Shown: in pieces, positions 1 through 6,062 of the stretch
Position numbering within the stretch: the first letter of the stretch is position 1
Layout: each line of letters starts with the position of its first letter
DNA from: Bacteroidota bacterium
GTDB taxonomy: Bacteria; Bacteroidota; Bacteroidia; Flavobacteriales; Schleiferiaceae
Assembly (NCBI GenBank): GCA_005786915.1
Contig: SYCM01000073.1
Coordinates: 1-10,977 of the forward strand
DNA length: 10,977 nucleotides
Reading direction: 5' to 3'
Position numbers and translations under genes: made by a program
Notes under the pieces: generated by a model
Database searches by the model: none
What the model saw: the letters and a program-made list of their open reading frames with translations, nothing else
Told to the model about the DNA's origin: nothing

Positions 1-886
1 CCAAAAAATCACGTTCCGCGACCAAAGCTCGGGACGCATTAAGCAGGTTCCCATCAGCACCGTGGCTTCGCCGACCAAAACGGCGACCTTCACGGCCGTG
101 AAGCGCAACGACCTCAACCGAGTGATCACCGTCTACTCGGGCATTGAAGAGGGCGCCAACGCCAACGCCATCGTGGCTGAAATGAAGCAGGTGCTCAAAA
201 ACTACGAGCTCCCCAAAGGCGTCACCATGTCGTTCACGGGCCAGCAGGAGGAGCAAGCCAAAGAGCTGGGCTTCCTGTCCAAGGCCCTCATGATCGCAGT
301 GTTCCTGATCTTCTTGATCATCGTGGGCCAGTTCAATTCCGCCCGCATTCCGTTCCTCATCATGACGACCGTCATCCTGTCGTTCATTGGCGTGTTCCTC
401 GGACTGCTCATCTTCCGAATGGACTTCGTCGTAATCATGACCATGATCGGCATCATTTCGCTCGCCGGCGTAGTCGTGAACAACGCCATCGTTTTGGCGG
501 ACTACGGAAGCCAGCTCATCGACCGGCGCAAGGCGGACCTGGGCCTCGAAGCCGACGTTCCGCTCCCTGAAGAAGAGCTTTCGCCCATCCTCTCTGAGGC
601 CGGCAAAACCCGTCTTCGCCCGGTACTGCTGACCGCGATTACCACCGTCCTCGGACTTATTCCGCTGGCCACCGGCATGAACCTGGACTTCTTCTCGTTG
701 ATTCAGCATAACGACCCGCAGATCTACTTCGGCGGCGACACCGTAGCCTTCTGGGGGCCCATTTCGTGGACCGTCATCTTCGGACTCACCTTCGCGACCT
801 TCCTCACGCTGGTGATCATGCCCGTGCTGCTCTTCCTCACGGAGCGGAGCAAATCGCGGCGCTACTACAAGAAGTTGGCGAATTAG
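1..886 (+). CDS. Efflux RND transporter permease subunit, C-terminal part (5' end outside the window)
   Basis: The reading frame is open from the window edge (first full codon at base 2), so only about the last 294 residues are seen. The protein is the inner-membrane, proton-driven pump of a tripartite AcrB/MexF-like (HAE1-type) efflux system. Visible parts are the end of the second periplasmic porter region, then a run of hydrophobic helices from about visible residue 93. Family hallmarks are the VVVNNAIVLADY helix motif (about 157-168) and TRLRPVLLTA (about 203-212). An extra loop between the last two helices, with the residues DPQIYFGGDT and then FWGPISW, is of the kind I associate with Bacteroidota pumps. 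The end is a basic tail (SKSRRYYKKLAN) and TAG. Partner adaptor and outer-membrane genes are presumably upstream. The substrate cannot be told from this part. The family call is secure. Confidence 0.93.
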   Translation, partial: QKITFRDQSSGRIKQVPISTVASPTKTATFTAVKRNDLNRVITVYSGIEEGANANAIVAEMKQVLKNYELPKGVTMSFTGQQEEQAKELGFLSKALMIAVFLIFLIIVGQFNSARIPFLIMTTVILSFIGVFLGLLIFRMDFVVIMTMIGIISLAGVVVNNAIVLADYGSQLIDRRKADLGLEADVPLPEEELSPILSEAGKTRLRPVLLTAITTVLGLIPLATGMNLDFFSLIQHNDPQIYFGGDTVAFWGPISWTVIFGLTFATFLTLVIMPVLLFLTERSKSRRYYKKLAN

Positions 887-926
887 CTAGTTGCGAGCAA
901 CTAGTTGCTGGTTGACTAAATGATTG
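884..926. repeat. Heptad-type intergenic repeat patch, copy 1
   Basis: Directly after the pump stop codon the sequence is built from 7-base units related to AGTTGCT, AGCAACT and GGTTGAC. It includes CTAGTTGC-GA-GCAACTAG (887-904, 8-bp arms and a 2-base loop) and the perfect 12-base palindrome GCAACTAGTTGC (897-908). The same vocabulary recurs at 7917-7965 and 9768-9815, each time between genes. Function is unknown. The periodicity is plain to see, but the family assignment is mine. Confidence 0.6.
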
Positions 927-932
927 TGCGCA

Positions 933-963
933 GAAGCGGCCCTCGGGCCGCTTCCGTACTTTT
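933..963 (+). terminator. GC-rich hairpin, probable terminator of the efflux-pump operon
   Basis: A perfect 10-bp inverted repeat, GAAGCGGCCC (933-942) and GGGCCGCTTC (945-954), has a 2-base TC gap. It is followed by CGTAC and a short T run (960-963). The T tract is weak, so termination efficiency is uncertain. The hairpin sits between the pump stop codon and the dxs start, and it abuts the candidate dxs promoter element. A hairpin with the same CCCTCGGG core lies after the rhodopsin gene. Confidence 0.55.
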
Positions 964-964
964 G
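957..964 (+). promoter_or_regulatory. Candidate -7 promoter element of dxs
   Basis: TACTTTTG matches all fixed positions of the Bacteroidota -7 consensus TAnnTTTG and lies 16 bases before the preferred dxs ATG. No TTG is found at the usual 17-23-base upstream distance (that space is filled by the hairpin), so the -33 element is missing or non-canonical. Confidence 0.5.
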
Positions 965-980
965 TAGGGTGATCCCCTTG

Positions 981-2576
981 ATGAATGAATGGCGCAGCTG
1001 GCCCGTGGCCCGATGGGCTGAAGTGGCCGAAGCGGCCAAGAAGCACGTGCTTGCAAGCACCCGAGACAAGGCGGGCCACATCGCCTCAAGCCTTGGCGTT
1101 GCCGAGTTGACCGTGGCACTTCACGGGGTGCTGAATACTCCAAACGACGTGCTGATCTGGGACGTAGGCCACCAGGCTTACCTCCACAAGGTGCTCACCG
1201 GCCGCGCTGACGGGTTTGCGGCCAACCGCACTCCGGGCGGACCGAGCGGCTTCCCGCGCCGCAGCGAATCGCCCTTCGACGCCTGGGGCGTAGGCCATTC
1301 GAGCACCGCTCTTTCGGCGGCCGTGGGCTTTGCCCGCGCGGACCTGGCCCTTGGAACCCAACGTCGCCGCGTAGCCGTGGTCGGCGACGGAGCGATGACT
1401 GGCGGAATGCTGTTTGAAGCCCTTAACGACGGAGGCGGGTGGGGTGCCGACGTGTTGCTGGTCGTCAACGACAACGGAATGGCCATCGAAGAAAACGTCG
1501 GCGCCCTGCACCGCGGCGGGCCCGATGCCTACCGCGGCCTGGTGGAATCCCTCGGCTGGGCCTGGGTGGATGGCGAAGTGGACGGGCACGACCTGCCCGC
1601 CGTGGTGAGCGCCCTGGAGCGCGCGCTGGCGCTCCGCGGCCCGCGCGTGCTGCACGTGCGCACCCGCCGCCCGAGCGCTGCCGAATTGGGACTTGAAGAA
1701 TCCGCGACAGGACCCGACCACTTTCAGACCCATTTTGCGGCGGCCCTCGCTTCGCTCGCCGCCAGCGACCCCCGCGTCCACGCGCTCACGGCGGCCATGG
1801 CCCCGGGATGCAGCCTCGACGTGGTGCGCGCCCAGTTCCCCGACCGAGTGCACGACGTGGGCATCGCCGAGCCCCACTGCCTGACGGCCGCGGCGGCCAT
1901 GGCCGCCGCTGGACTTCGCCCGGTGGTCAACCTGTACTCCACCTTCTCCCAGCGGGCGGTGGACCAGTGGATCCACGACGTGGCCCTTCAGCAGCTTCCG
2001 GTGATCTTGTGCCTCGACCGCGCCGGAATGGTCGGCGAAGACGGGGCTACCCACCACGGCGTCTTTGACTTGGCCATGTTCCGCGCCGTTCCGCACACGG
2101 CCATTTGGGCTCCGCGCGACGGAGCCGCCCTGCGCGAAGCGCTCGAGGAGGCCTTGGCCTATGGCGGACCGTCCATCATCCGCTACCCAAAGGGCAAGTC
2201 TCCGCGTTACGCCGCCCCCCTGCAGCGCCGTGGCGGAATGGATTGGATGCAGTCCGGCACCGGCGTCGCCCACTTCGCCCTCGGAACCGCCCTGAGCCAA
2301 GCCCTCGAAGCGGCTGCGCCCAGCCACAGCATCATTGATATGCGCCGCGCCAAGCCAATTGACCCCAACTCGCTGCACTACTTCGCCCGCAACCACCACA
2401 CCTGGCACGTTTGGGAAGACGCCCAAGCCATCAACGGCGTCGGTCAAGCCCTCGGAACCTGGCTTCTGGAACAGGGATACGGCCACATCGCCCTTCACCG
2501 GCACGCCTACCGCGACCGCTTCGTGGACCACGCTCCGCGCGAAACCCAGATTAAGGACGCGCAGCGAAACGGCTAA
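981..2576 (+). CDS. dxs: 1-deoxy-D-xylulose-5-phosphate synthase, unusually short form
   Basis: Thiamine-diphosphate enzyme that condenses pyruvate and glyceraldehyde 3-phosphate, the first step of the MEP route to isoprenoids. I chose the ATG at 981 (531 residues). An upstream GTG at 924 would run through the hairpin and the candidate promoter and add residues with no family look. Hallmarks seen: H33 in GHIASSLG, WDVGHQAY (H64), GVGHSSTALSA (105-113), cofactor motif GDGAMTGGM (135-143) with VNDNGMAIEENVGA, catalytic E297, Y319 and QRAVDQ, DRAGMVGEDG (346-355), H358, and R401 in IRYPKG. Oddities: typical DXS has about 620-640 residues. Here the stretch from NDN to DGHD is about 40 residues shorter than in E. 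coli, and the KGxGYxxAExDPxxFH linker is not recognisable. The near-invariant AEQHA is AEPHC. The order of domains still fits DXS better than transketolase or the pyruvate dehydrogenase E1 enzymes. Confidence 0.88.
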   Translation: MNEWRSWPVARWAEVAEAAKKHVLASTRDKAGHIASSLGVAELTVALHGVLNTPNDVLIWDVGHQAYLHKVLTGRADGFAANRTPGGPSGFPRRSESPFDAWGVGHSSTALSAAVGFARADLALGTQRRRVAVVGDGAMTGGMLFEALNDGGGWGADVLLVVNDNGMAIEENVGALHRGGPDAYRGLVESLGWAWVDGEVDGHDLPAVVSALERALALRGPRVLHVRTRRPSAAELGLEESATGPDHFQTHFAAALASLAASDPRVHALTAAMAPGCSLDVVRAQFPDRVHDVGIAEPHCLTAAAAMAAAGLRPVVNLYSTFSQRAVDQWIHDVALQQLPVILCLDRAGMVGEDGATHHGVFDLAMFRAVPHTAIWAPRDGAALREALEEALAYGGPSIIRYPKGKSPRYAAPLQRRGGMDWMQSGTGVAHFALGTALSQALEAAAPSHSIIDMRRAKPIDPNSLHYFARNHHTWHVWEDAQAINGVGQALGTWLLEQGYGHIALHRHAYRDRFVDHAPRETQIKDAQRNG

Positions 2577-2611
2577 GTCGCCGCGAGCCGGCCAGTCCCG
2601 CAAAAAACAGG

Positions 2612-2639
2612 TCCGACCCCCTGGGTCATTCGGATTTTT
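2612..2639. terminator. Hairpin between convergent dxs and trpS, probable bidirectional terminator
   Basis: Arms TCCGA (2612-2616) and TCGGA (2630-2634) enclose CCC/GGG pairing (alternatively GACCC/GGGTC at 2615-2619 and 2623-2627). On the plus strand T5 follows (2635-2639), with a further T8 run at 2649-2656. On the minus strand the A6 run at 2602-2607 supplies a U tract for trpS. Placement in the gap between two converging genes supports the call. Confidence 0.55.
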
Positions 2640-2679
2640 CCAGATTTACTTTTTTTTCGCCTCAGAGCAAATCACGGGT

Positions 2680-3654
2680 TCAGGAAAAACCCAAGGCCTC
2701 GCGCACCCGACGTAGAGTGGCCTGAGCCACAGGTCGAGCTTTAGCGGCGCCGTCCCGAAGCACGGCGTGCACGGCGTCAGGGTCGGCCATCAATCGGTCG
2801 AATTCGGCACGAGGACCCGAAAAGCGCTCCAGGATGGCCTCAAAAAGAGCCGTTTTGGCGTGGCCGTAGCCGTATCCGCCCGCGCGGTAGGCCGCTTCCA
2901 TCTCGGCGACGCGCGAGGGGCTGGCGATCAAGCGGAACAGCGTAACCACATTGCAGGTCGAGGGATCCTTGGGCTCTTCGAGGGGCGTCGAGTCGGTCAC
3001 AATGCCCATGATCTGCTTTTTCAGTTCCTTTTCAGGCAAGAACATGTCAATGACGTTGCCGTAGGACTTGGACATCTTTTGGCCGTCGGTTCCAGGAATC
3101 GTCATCACCGACTCTTGAATTCGCGCCTCGGGGAGCACAAATACCTCCCGACCCGTAGTGCGGTGGAACGTCTCCGCAATGTCGCGCGTAATTTCAAGGT
3201 GCTGGCGCTGGTCCTTGCCCACCGGAACAAGGTGCGCATCGTACAGCAAAATGTCTGAAGCCATAAGGACCGGGTAGTCAAAGAGCCCGGCATTCACATC
3301 GCTCAGGCGGTCTGACTTGTCCTTGAAGCTGTGGGCGTTCGCCAGCATCGGGTAGGGCGTAAAGCAGTTGAGGTACCACGTGAGCTCGGTACACTCCGGC
3401 AAGTCGCTTTGGGCATAAAACACCGTGCGCTGCGGATCCAATCCGCACGCCAACCAAGCCGCCGCCGTGGCCAGCAAATTGGCCTGGCGGGCCTCTGGGT
3501 CTTTGACCGTGGTCAACGAGTGAAGGTCCGCGATAAAAAGGTAGGACTCATTGGACGGATCCTTGGCCAATTCAATGGCCGGAAGGATGGCGCCCAGCAC
3601 GTTCCCAAGGTGCTGGCGTCCGCTGCTTTGAATTCCGGTGAGGATGCGTGCCAT
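2680..3654 (-). CDS. trpS: Tryptophan--tRNA ligase
   Basis: Class I aminoacyl-tRNA synthetase that charges tRNA-Trp in the cytoplasm. It has 324 residues, the usual bacterial length. The HIGH-type ATP motif appears as SGRQHLGN (11-18) after the typical TGIQ opening. MASDILLYDA (131-140) contains the Asp expected to contact the tryptophan indole nitrogen. VGKDQRQHLEITRDIA (145-160) is family-typical, and KMSKS is intact at 193-197. The start ATG lies 4 bases after a -7-like octamer (TAACTTCG) with no Shine-Dalgarno sequence. It converges with dxs and diverges from the rhodopsin gene. Nothing looks damaged. Annotation is secure. Confidence 0.97.
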   Translation of the reverse strand: MARILTGIQSSGRQHLGNVLGAILPAIELAKDPSNESYLFIADLHSLTTVKDPEARQANLLATAAAWLACGLDPQRTVFYAQSDLPECTELTWYLNCFTPYPMLANAHSFKDKSDRLSDVNAGLFDYPVLMASDILLYDAHLVPVGKDQRQHLEITRDIAETFHRTTGREVFVLPEARIQESVMTIPGTDGQKMSKSYGNVIDMFLPEKELKKQIMGIVTDSTPLEEPKDPSTCNVVTLFRLIASPSRVAEMEAAYRAGGYGYGHAKTALFEAILERFSGPRAEFDRLMADPDAVHAVLRDGAAKARPVAQATLRRVREALGFS

Positions 3655-3658
3655 GCTG

Positions 3659-3666
3659 CGAAGTTA
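3659..3666 (-). promoter_or_regulatory. Candidate -7 element of trpS
   Basis: Read on the minus strand, TAACTTCG ends 4 bases before the trpS ATG. It fits TAnnTTTG with one change, and the identical octamer with the identical 4-base spacing precedes gluQ. If used, the transcript would start at or next to the ATG. No -33 TTG at standard spacing is visible. Confidence 0.4.
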
Positions 3667-3699
3667 ACCCCGACACGGCTAGCGGCTCGAAGGGCCGTA

Positions 3700-3934
3700 C
3701 GCAATCATAATTGTTGCTTATACAGTTTTTATAATCCTTTTCGGTCGAGGGACCAAATACCGCCGCAAATCTCCAGTTTTTGAGCGTTTATATTAATTTT
3801 CAGTTTATTAAATGAAACAATTTCAAGGACGAATTCGCGAAACCGCAAAAGGCGTTGAATTTTTTTCTACTTTTCCTAAACAAAACATATCATTAAATGT
3901 TAACCTAACACAAAATCCACCTAAAACTTGATTT
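3700..3934. promoter_or_regulatory. AT-rich spacer upstream of the rhodopsin gene, presumed promoter and leader region
   Basis: Between trpS and the rhodopsin gene the sequence turns sharply AT-rich compared with both flanks. It lies between divergent genes and should hold the rhodopsin promoter. Near matches to TAnnTTTG on the plus strand are TAATTTTC (3794-3801) and TACTTTTC (3868-3875). Neither has a TTG at the expected distance, so I do not choose between them. No Shine-Dalgarno precedes the ATG at 3935. A 39-codon open frame (3812-3931) lies inside and is discussed as a finding. Confidence 0.5.
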
Positions 3935-4648
3935 ATGCAATTTCTCGAAGTACTCACCATTGATCCGGCCGATCCCGTAAGCTTTACGTTCTTCACGGGC
4001 TACATGGCCATGTTCGCCGCCTCTGTATTCTTCTTTATGGAGCGCAGCCGCGTCGCCGACGAGTGGAAGCTCTCGCTGTTGGTTTCTGGTTTGATCACCG
4101 GTATCGCAGCCGTGCACTACTACTACATGCGCGACTTTTACCAAGCGACCGGAACGAACCCGATCGCCCTTCGCTACATTGACTGGACCCTGACGGTTCC
4201 CTTGATGTGTGTGGAGTTTTACTTAATCACCAAAAAAGCAGGCGGCACCAGCGGCTTGCTTTGGCGCCTGATTTGGGCCTCAGTAGCCATGCTGCTGCTC
4301 GGCTACATCGGTGAGGCCTTCTACGCGGACCAAACCCAATCTTGGGTGTGGGGCGCTCTGTCAGGTCTTGCATACTTCTACATTGTATGGCTTGTTTGGA
4401 AGGGCGAGGTTGCGACCTTGGCTGCCAATGCAGGCGGAAAAGTTCAGACGGCCGTCAAGGCCTTGGGCTGGTTCGTACTCGTAGGCTGGGCGATCTACCC
4501 CATCGGGTACATCGCAGGCACCGAGGGCGGACTCTTCGGCGTGAAAGTGCTCGAAGGCCTGTCAATGGACTTGGTGTACAACATCGGCGACGCCATCAAC
4601 AAGATTGGCTTCGGTCTGGTAATCTACACCTTAGCTCAAAAAGACTAA
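3935..4648 (+). CDS. Proteorhodopsin-family light-driven proton pump
   Basis: Seven-helix microbial rhodopsin, 237 residues, that binds retinal and should move protons out of the cell in light. Seen directly: the helix C motif RYIDWTLTVPL with D83 (proton acceptor, D97 in the reference green proteorhodopsin), T87 and E94 (donor, E108), which is the DTE proton-pump signature. H61 in AAVHYYYMR matches H75. The helix G segment YNIGDAINK contains D219 and the retinal-linking K223. Residue 91, equivalent to tuning position 105, is Met, as in green-absorbing flavobacterial types and unlike the Gln of blue-absorbing ones. In helix E, G140 falls where bacteriorhodopsin has W138 and xanthorhodopsin its fenestration Gly, so a bound carotenoid antenna is possible. 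The N-terminus has no obvious extra signal peptide. The gene converges tail-to-tail with blh, which would provide retinal. Proton pumping is inferred from the motif; sodium (NDQ) and chloride (NTQ) pump motifs are absent. Confidence 0.96.
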   Translation: MQFLEVLTIDPADPVSFTFFTGYMAMFAASVFFFMERSRVADEWKLSLLVSGLITGIAAVHYYYMRDFYQATGTNPIALRYIDWTLTVPLMCVEFYLITKKAGGTSGLLWRLIWASVAMLLLGYIGEAFYADQTQSWVWGALSGLAYFYIVWLVWKGEVATLAANAGGKVQTAVKALGWFVLVGWAIYPIGYIAGTEGGLFGVKVLEGLSMDLVYNIGDAINKIGFGLVIYTLAQKD

Positions 4649-4672
4649 GTCTAACCTCGGATTTTGTGCACG

Positions 4673-4697
4673 GAGCCGCCCCTCGGGGCGGCTCTTT
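4673..4697. terminator. Hairpin between convergent rhodopsin and blh genes
   Basis: A perfect 10-bp inverted repeat, GAGCCGCCCC (4673-4682) and GGGGCGGCTC (4685-4694), has a 2-base TC gap and is followed by TTT on the plus strand. It lies in the 53-base gap between the two stop codons and can fold in both transcripts. It has the same build and the same CCCTCGGG core as the hairpin at 933-954. The U tract is short. Confidence 0.65.
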
Positions 4698-4701
4698 GCA
4701 T

Positions 4702-5544
4702 TTAGCCCCGTGCCCAGCGCTCGCGGAGCACCTCTACGGTGCGCCATATTCCGTGCGGAACCGCGAACAGCGAGAGCGAAACGAATGCGGTGCGCACCAA
4801 TCGATCGTCGAGCGAAGTCCCGGCCGCGGATCCAAAAACCGCCGCCGCCACCAAAAAGGTAAACGCCGTGGCCCCCAGAACTTTGACGCGGTGCTCCTTC
4901 AGCACGGGCCAAATCTTGCGAGCGCTGTGCAGCGAGTGTCCGCCGACAAAGTAGGCCACAAAGGCAGTCAGCGGTTCAAGCAAGCGAAACACGGCCACAA
5001 GCACTAGAATTTGAACAAACACAAAGACGACGTGCCTCCATTGGGTCGACCGAACCGCGTAGTGCGCGAACAACGTGAAGGCTAAAAAAATCCAAAGGCT
5101 GCGCGCTAGCGATAAGCCATGCGTCCATTCCGGTCCCGCCCACGATGTTTCAGCCAGCAGTCCGAATAGCCGAAGCACTTCAGCCTCGTGAAACATACTG
5201 GGGGCGAGCACCACCAGCATGCCGCGCACCAGGGTTTCGTGCAGAAAAAGAGCGGTACCCGATTCGGTCGCCGCATCTTCAGAACCGAAGTGCAGCATGC
5301 TCAAGGCCAAAAAGACCCCAAGAGCCCATGAGGGCGCCCAAAACCAAAGTGCGCCAAGGAGCACAATACTGGCGGCGTAGTACCCCAAGGCGGGACGTGA
5401 GATGCTTCCGCGCTCCGTGAGGATGTCCGTCGCCCCGTGGGGCATTCCGGTAGCGATTCCGAGGGCTAAAATCAAAGGGTGCGCGGTGGCGGGCAGCGCG
5501 TACAGCAGGGCTCCGAGCAGGGCGACCAGCAGCAGTTCCGTCAC
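4702..5544 (-). CDS. blh: Brp/Blh-family beta-carotene 15,15'-dioxygenase (retinal synthesis)
   Basis: Integral membrane, iron-dependent enzyme expected to cut beta-carotene into two retinals. It has 280 residues and is rich in hydrophobic helices. Family motifs in order: GMPHGATD (33-40, H36), LHFGSED (84-90, H85), GGHSLHS (201-207, H203 and H206) and VPHG (262-265, H264). These fit the conserved histidines of the Blh family. In the second-last motif the usual HxxxH appears as HSLHS, with the second His one position early. The start is a GTG whose last two bases belong to the TGA of the upstream lipoprotein gene (GTGA, 4-base overlap), so translation is probably coupled. Being convergent with the rhodopsin gene strongly supports the role. 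No other family fits as well. Confidence 0.9.
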   Translation of the reverse strand: MTELLLVALLGALLYALPATAHPLILALGIATGMPHGATDILTERGSISRPALGYYAASIVLLGALWFWAPSWALGVFLALSMLHFGSEDAATESGTALFLHETLVRGMLVVLAPSMFHEAEVLRLFGLLAETSWAGPEWTHGLSLARSLWIFLAFTLFAHYAVRSTQWRHVVFVFVQILVLVAVFRLLEPLTAFVAYFVGGHSLHSARKIWPVLKEHRVKVLGATAFTFLVAAAVFGSAAGTSLDDRLVRTAFVSLSLFAVPHGIWRTVEVLRERWARG

Positions 5545-6062
5545 GGAACGAGCCTAAAGTCCAAGCGCAGCGGGAACGTGATTCCCAGACCGGGCTCTAC
5601 GACCTGCAGCTCGGAATGCCAGAGCTGAAGGGTTTCGGCGTCCCAATCCACCTTGAAAATCAGCGTGTCGGGGTAGTCGTAAAACCAGATTTCGCGCTCA
5701 ACCGGCTTATACCAGTAGGTGCCTATGCGCGACTTGGTGTAGGTGTAGGGCGCCACGCTGGGTAGCAAATCGGCCGTGAACTGAATCTGGTAGTCCACCA
5801 GGTCCGAATCGTTCCGGCGAAAAAAGTCGAAGCGGCCAGAAACGTCACGGGCTTTGTTGTGCACCCGCACTGGGACCACGGTGTCCCCCACATTCATGGG
5901 GAGGTCGGCGGTGTAGGTCACCGAATCCAGGGTCCAGCCGGCCGTAAGCCGCGGCAAAAAGGGCCCGGTGGCCTCAGGTGGCAAGCCGCCCGAAGGATCG
6001 GGGTCCTTGCACCCAAGCATCATGGCGACCGCCAGAAACCAGAAACCTCTTGCCCTAACCAT
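5541..6062 (-). CDS. Predicted lipoprotein of unknown function
   Basis: Not recognised as a named family. I place the start at the ATG at 6062, which overlaps the trkA stop by 8 bases. The frame stays open further upstream into trkA, but that part is a shadow of trkA and carries no signal. From 6062 the 173-residue protein begins with MVRARGFWFLAVAMMLGC, a short signal peptide with a lipobox-like end (M-L-G-C, C18). Next come KDPDPSGG and then a mature domain rich in aromatic and beta-type residues (for example GWTLDSVTYT and GTYWYKPVEREIWFYDYPD). This is compatible with a small lipocalin-like beta barrel, but that is a guess. It would be exported and lipid-anchored in the envelope. It lies between trkA and blh and overlaps both, so all three are probably co-transcribed. 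Confidence 0.75.
   Translation of the reverse strand: MVRARGFWFLAVAMMLGCKDPDPSGGLPPEATGPFLPRLTAGWTLDSVTYTADLPMNVGDTVVPVRVHNKARDVSGRFDFFRRNDSDLVDYQIQFTADLLPSVAPYTYTKSRIGTYWYKPVEREIWFYDYPDTLIFKVDWDAETLQLWHSELQVVEPGLGITFPLRLDFRLVP

Noticed and set aside
924..980. GTG-started N-terminal extension of dxs
   Set aside because: It would begin inside the repeat/hairpin zone, run across the candidate promoter, and add residues unlike any DXS N-terminus. The ATG at 981 fits better.
1086..2603. Long open frame of about 505 codons on the minus strand opposite dxs
   Set aside because: It is the mirror of dxs in GC-rich DNA. Its translation has low-complexity, Gly/Ala/Val/Arg-rich content and no recognisable motif, while dxs on the other strand has many.
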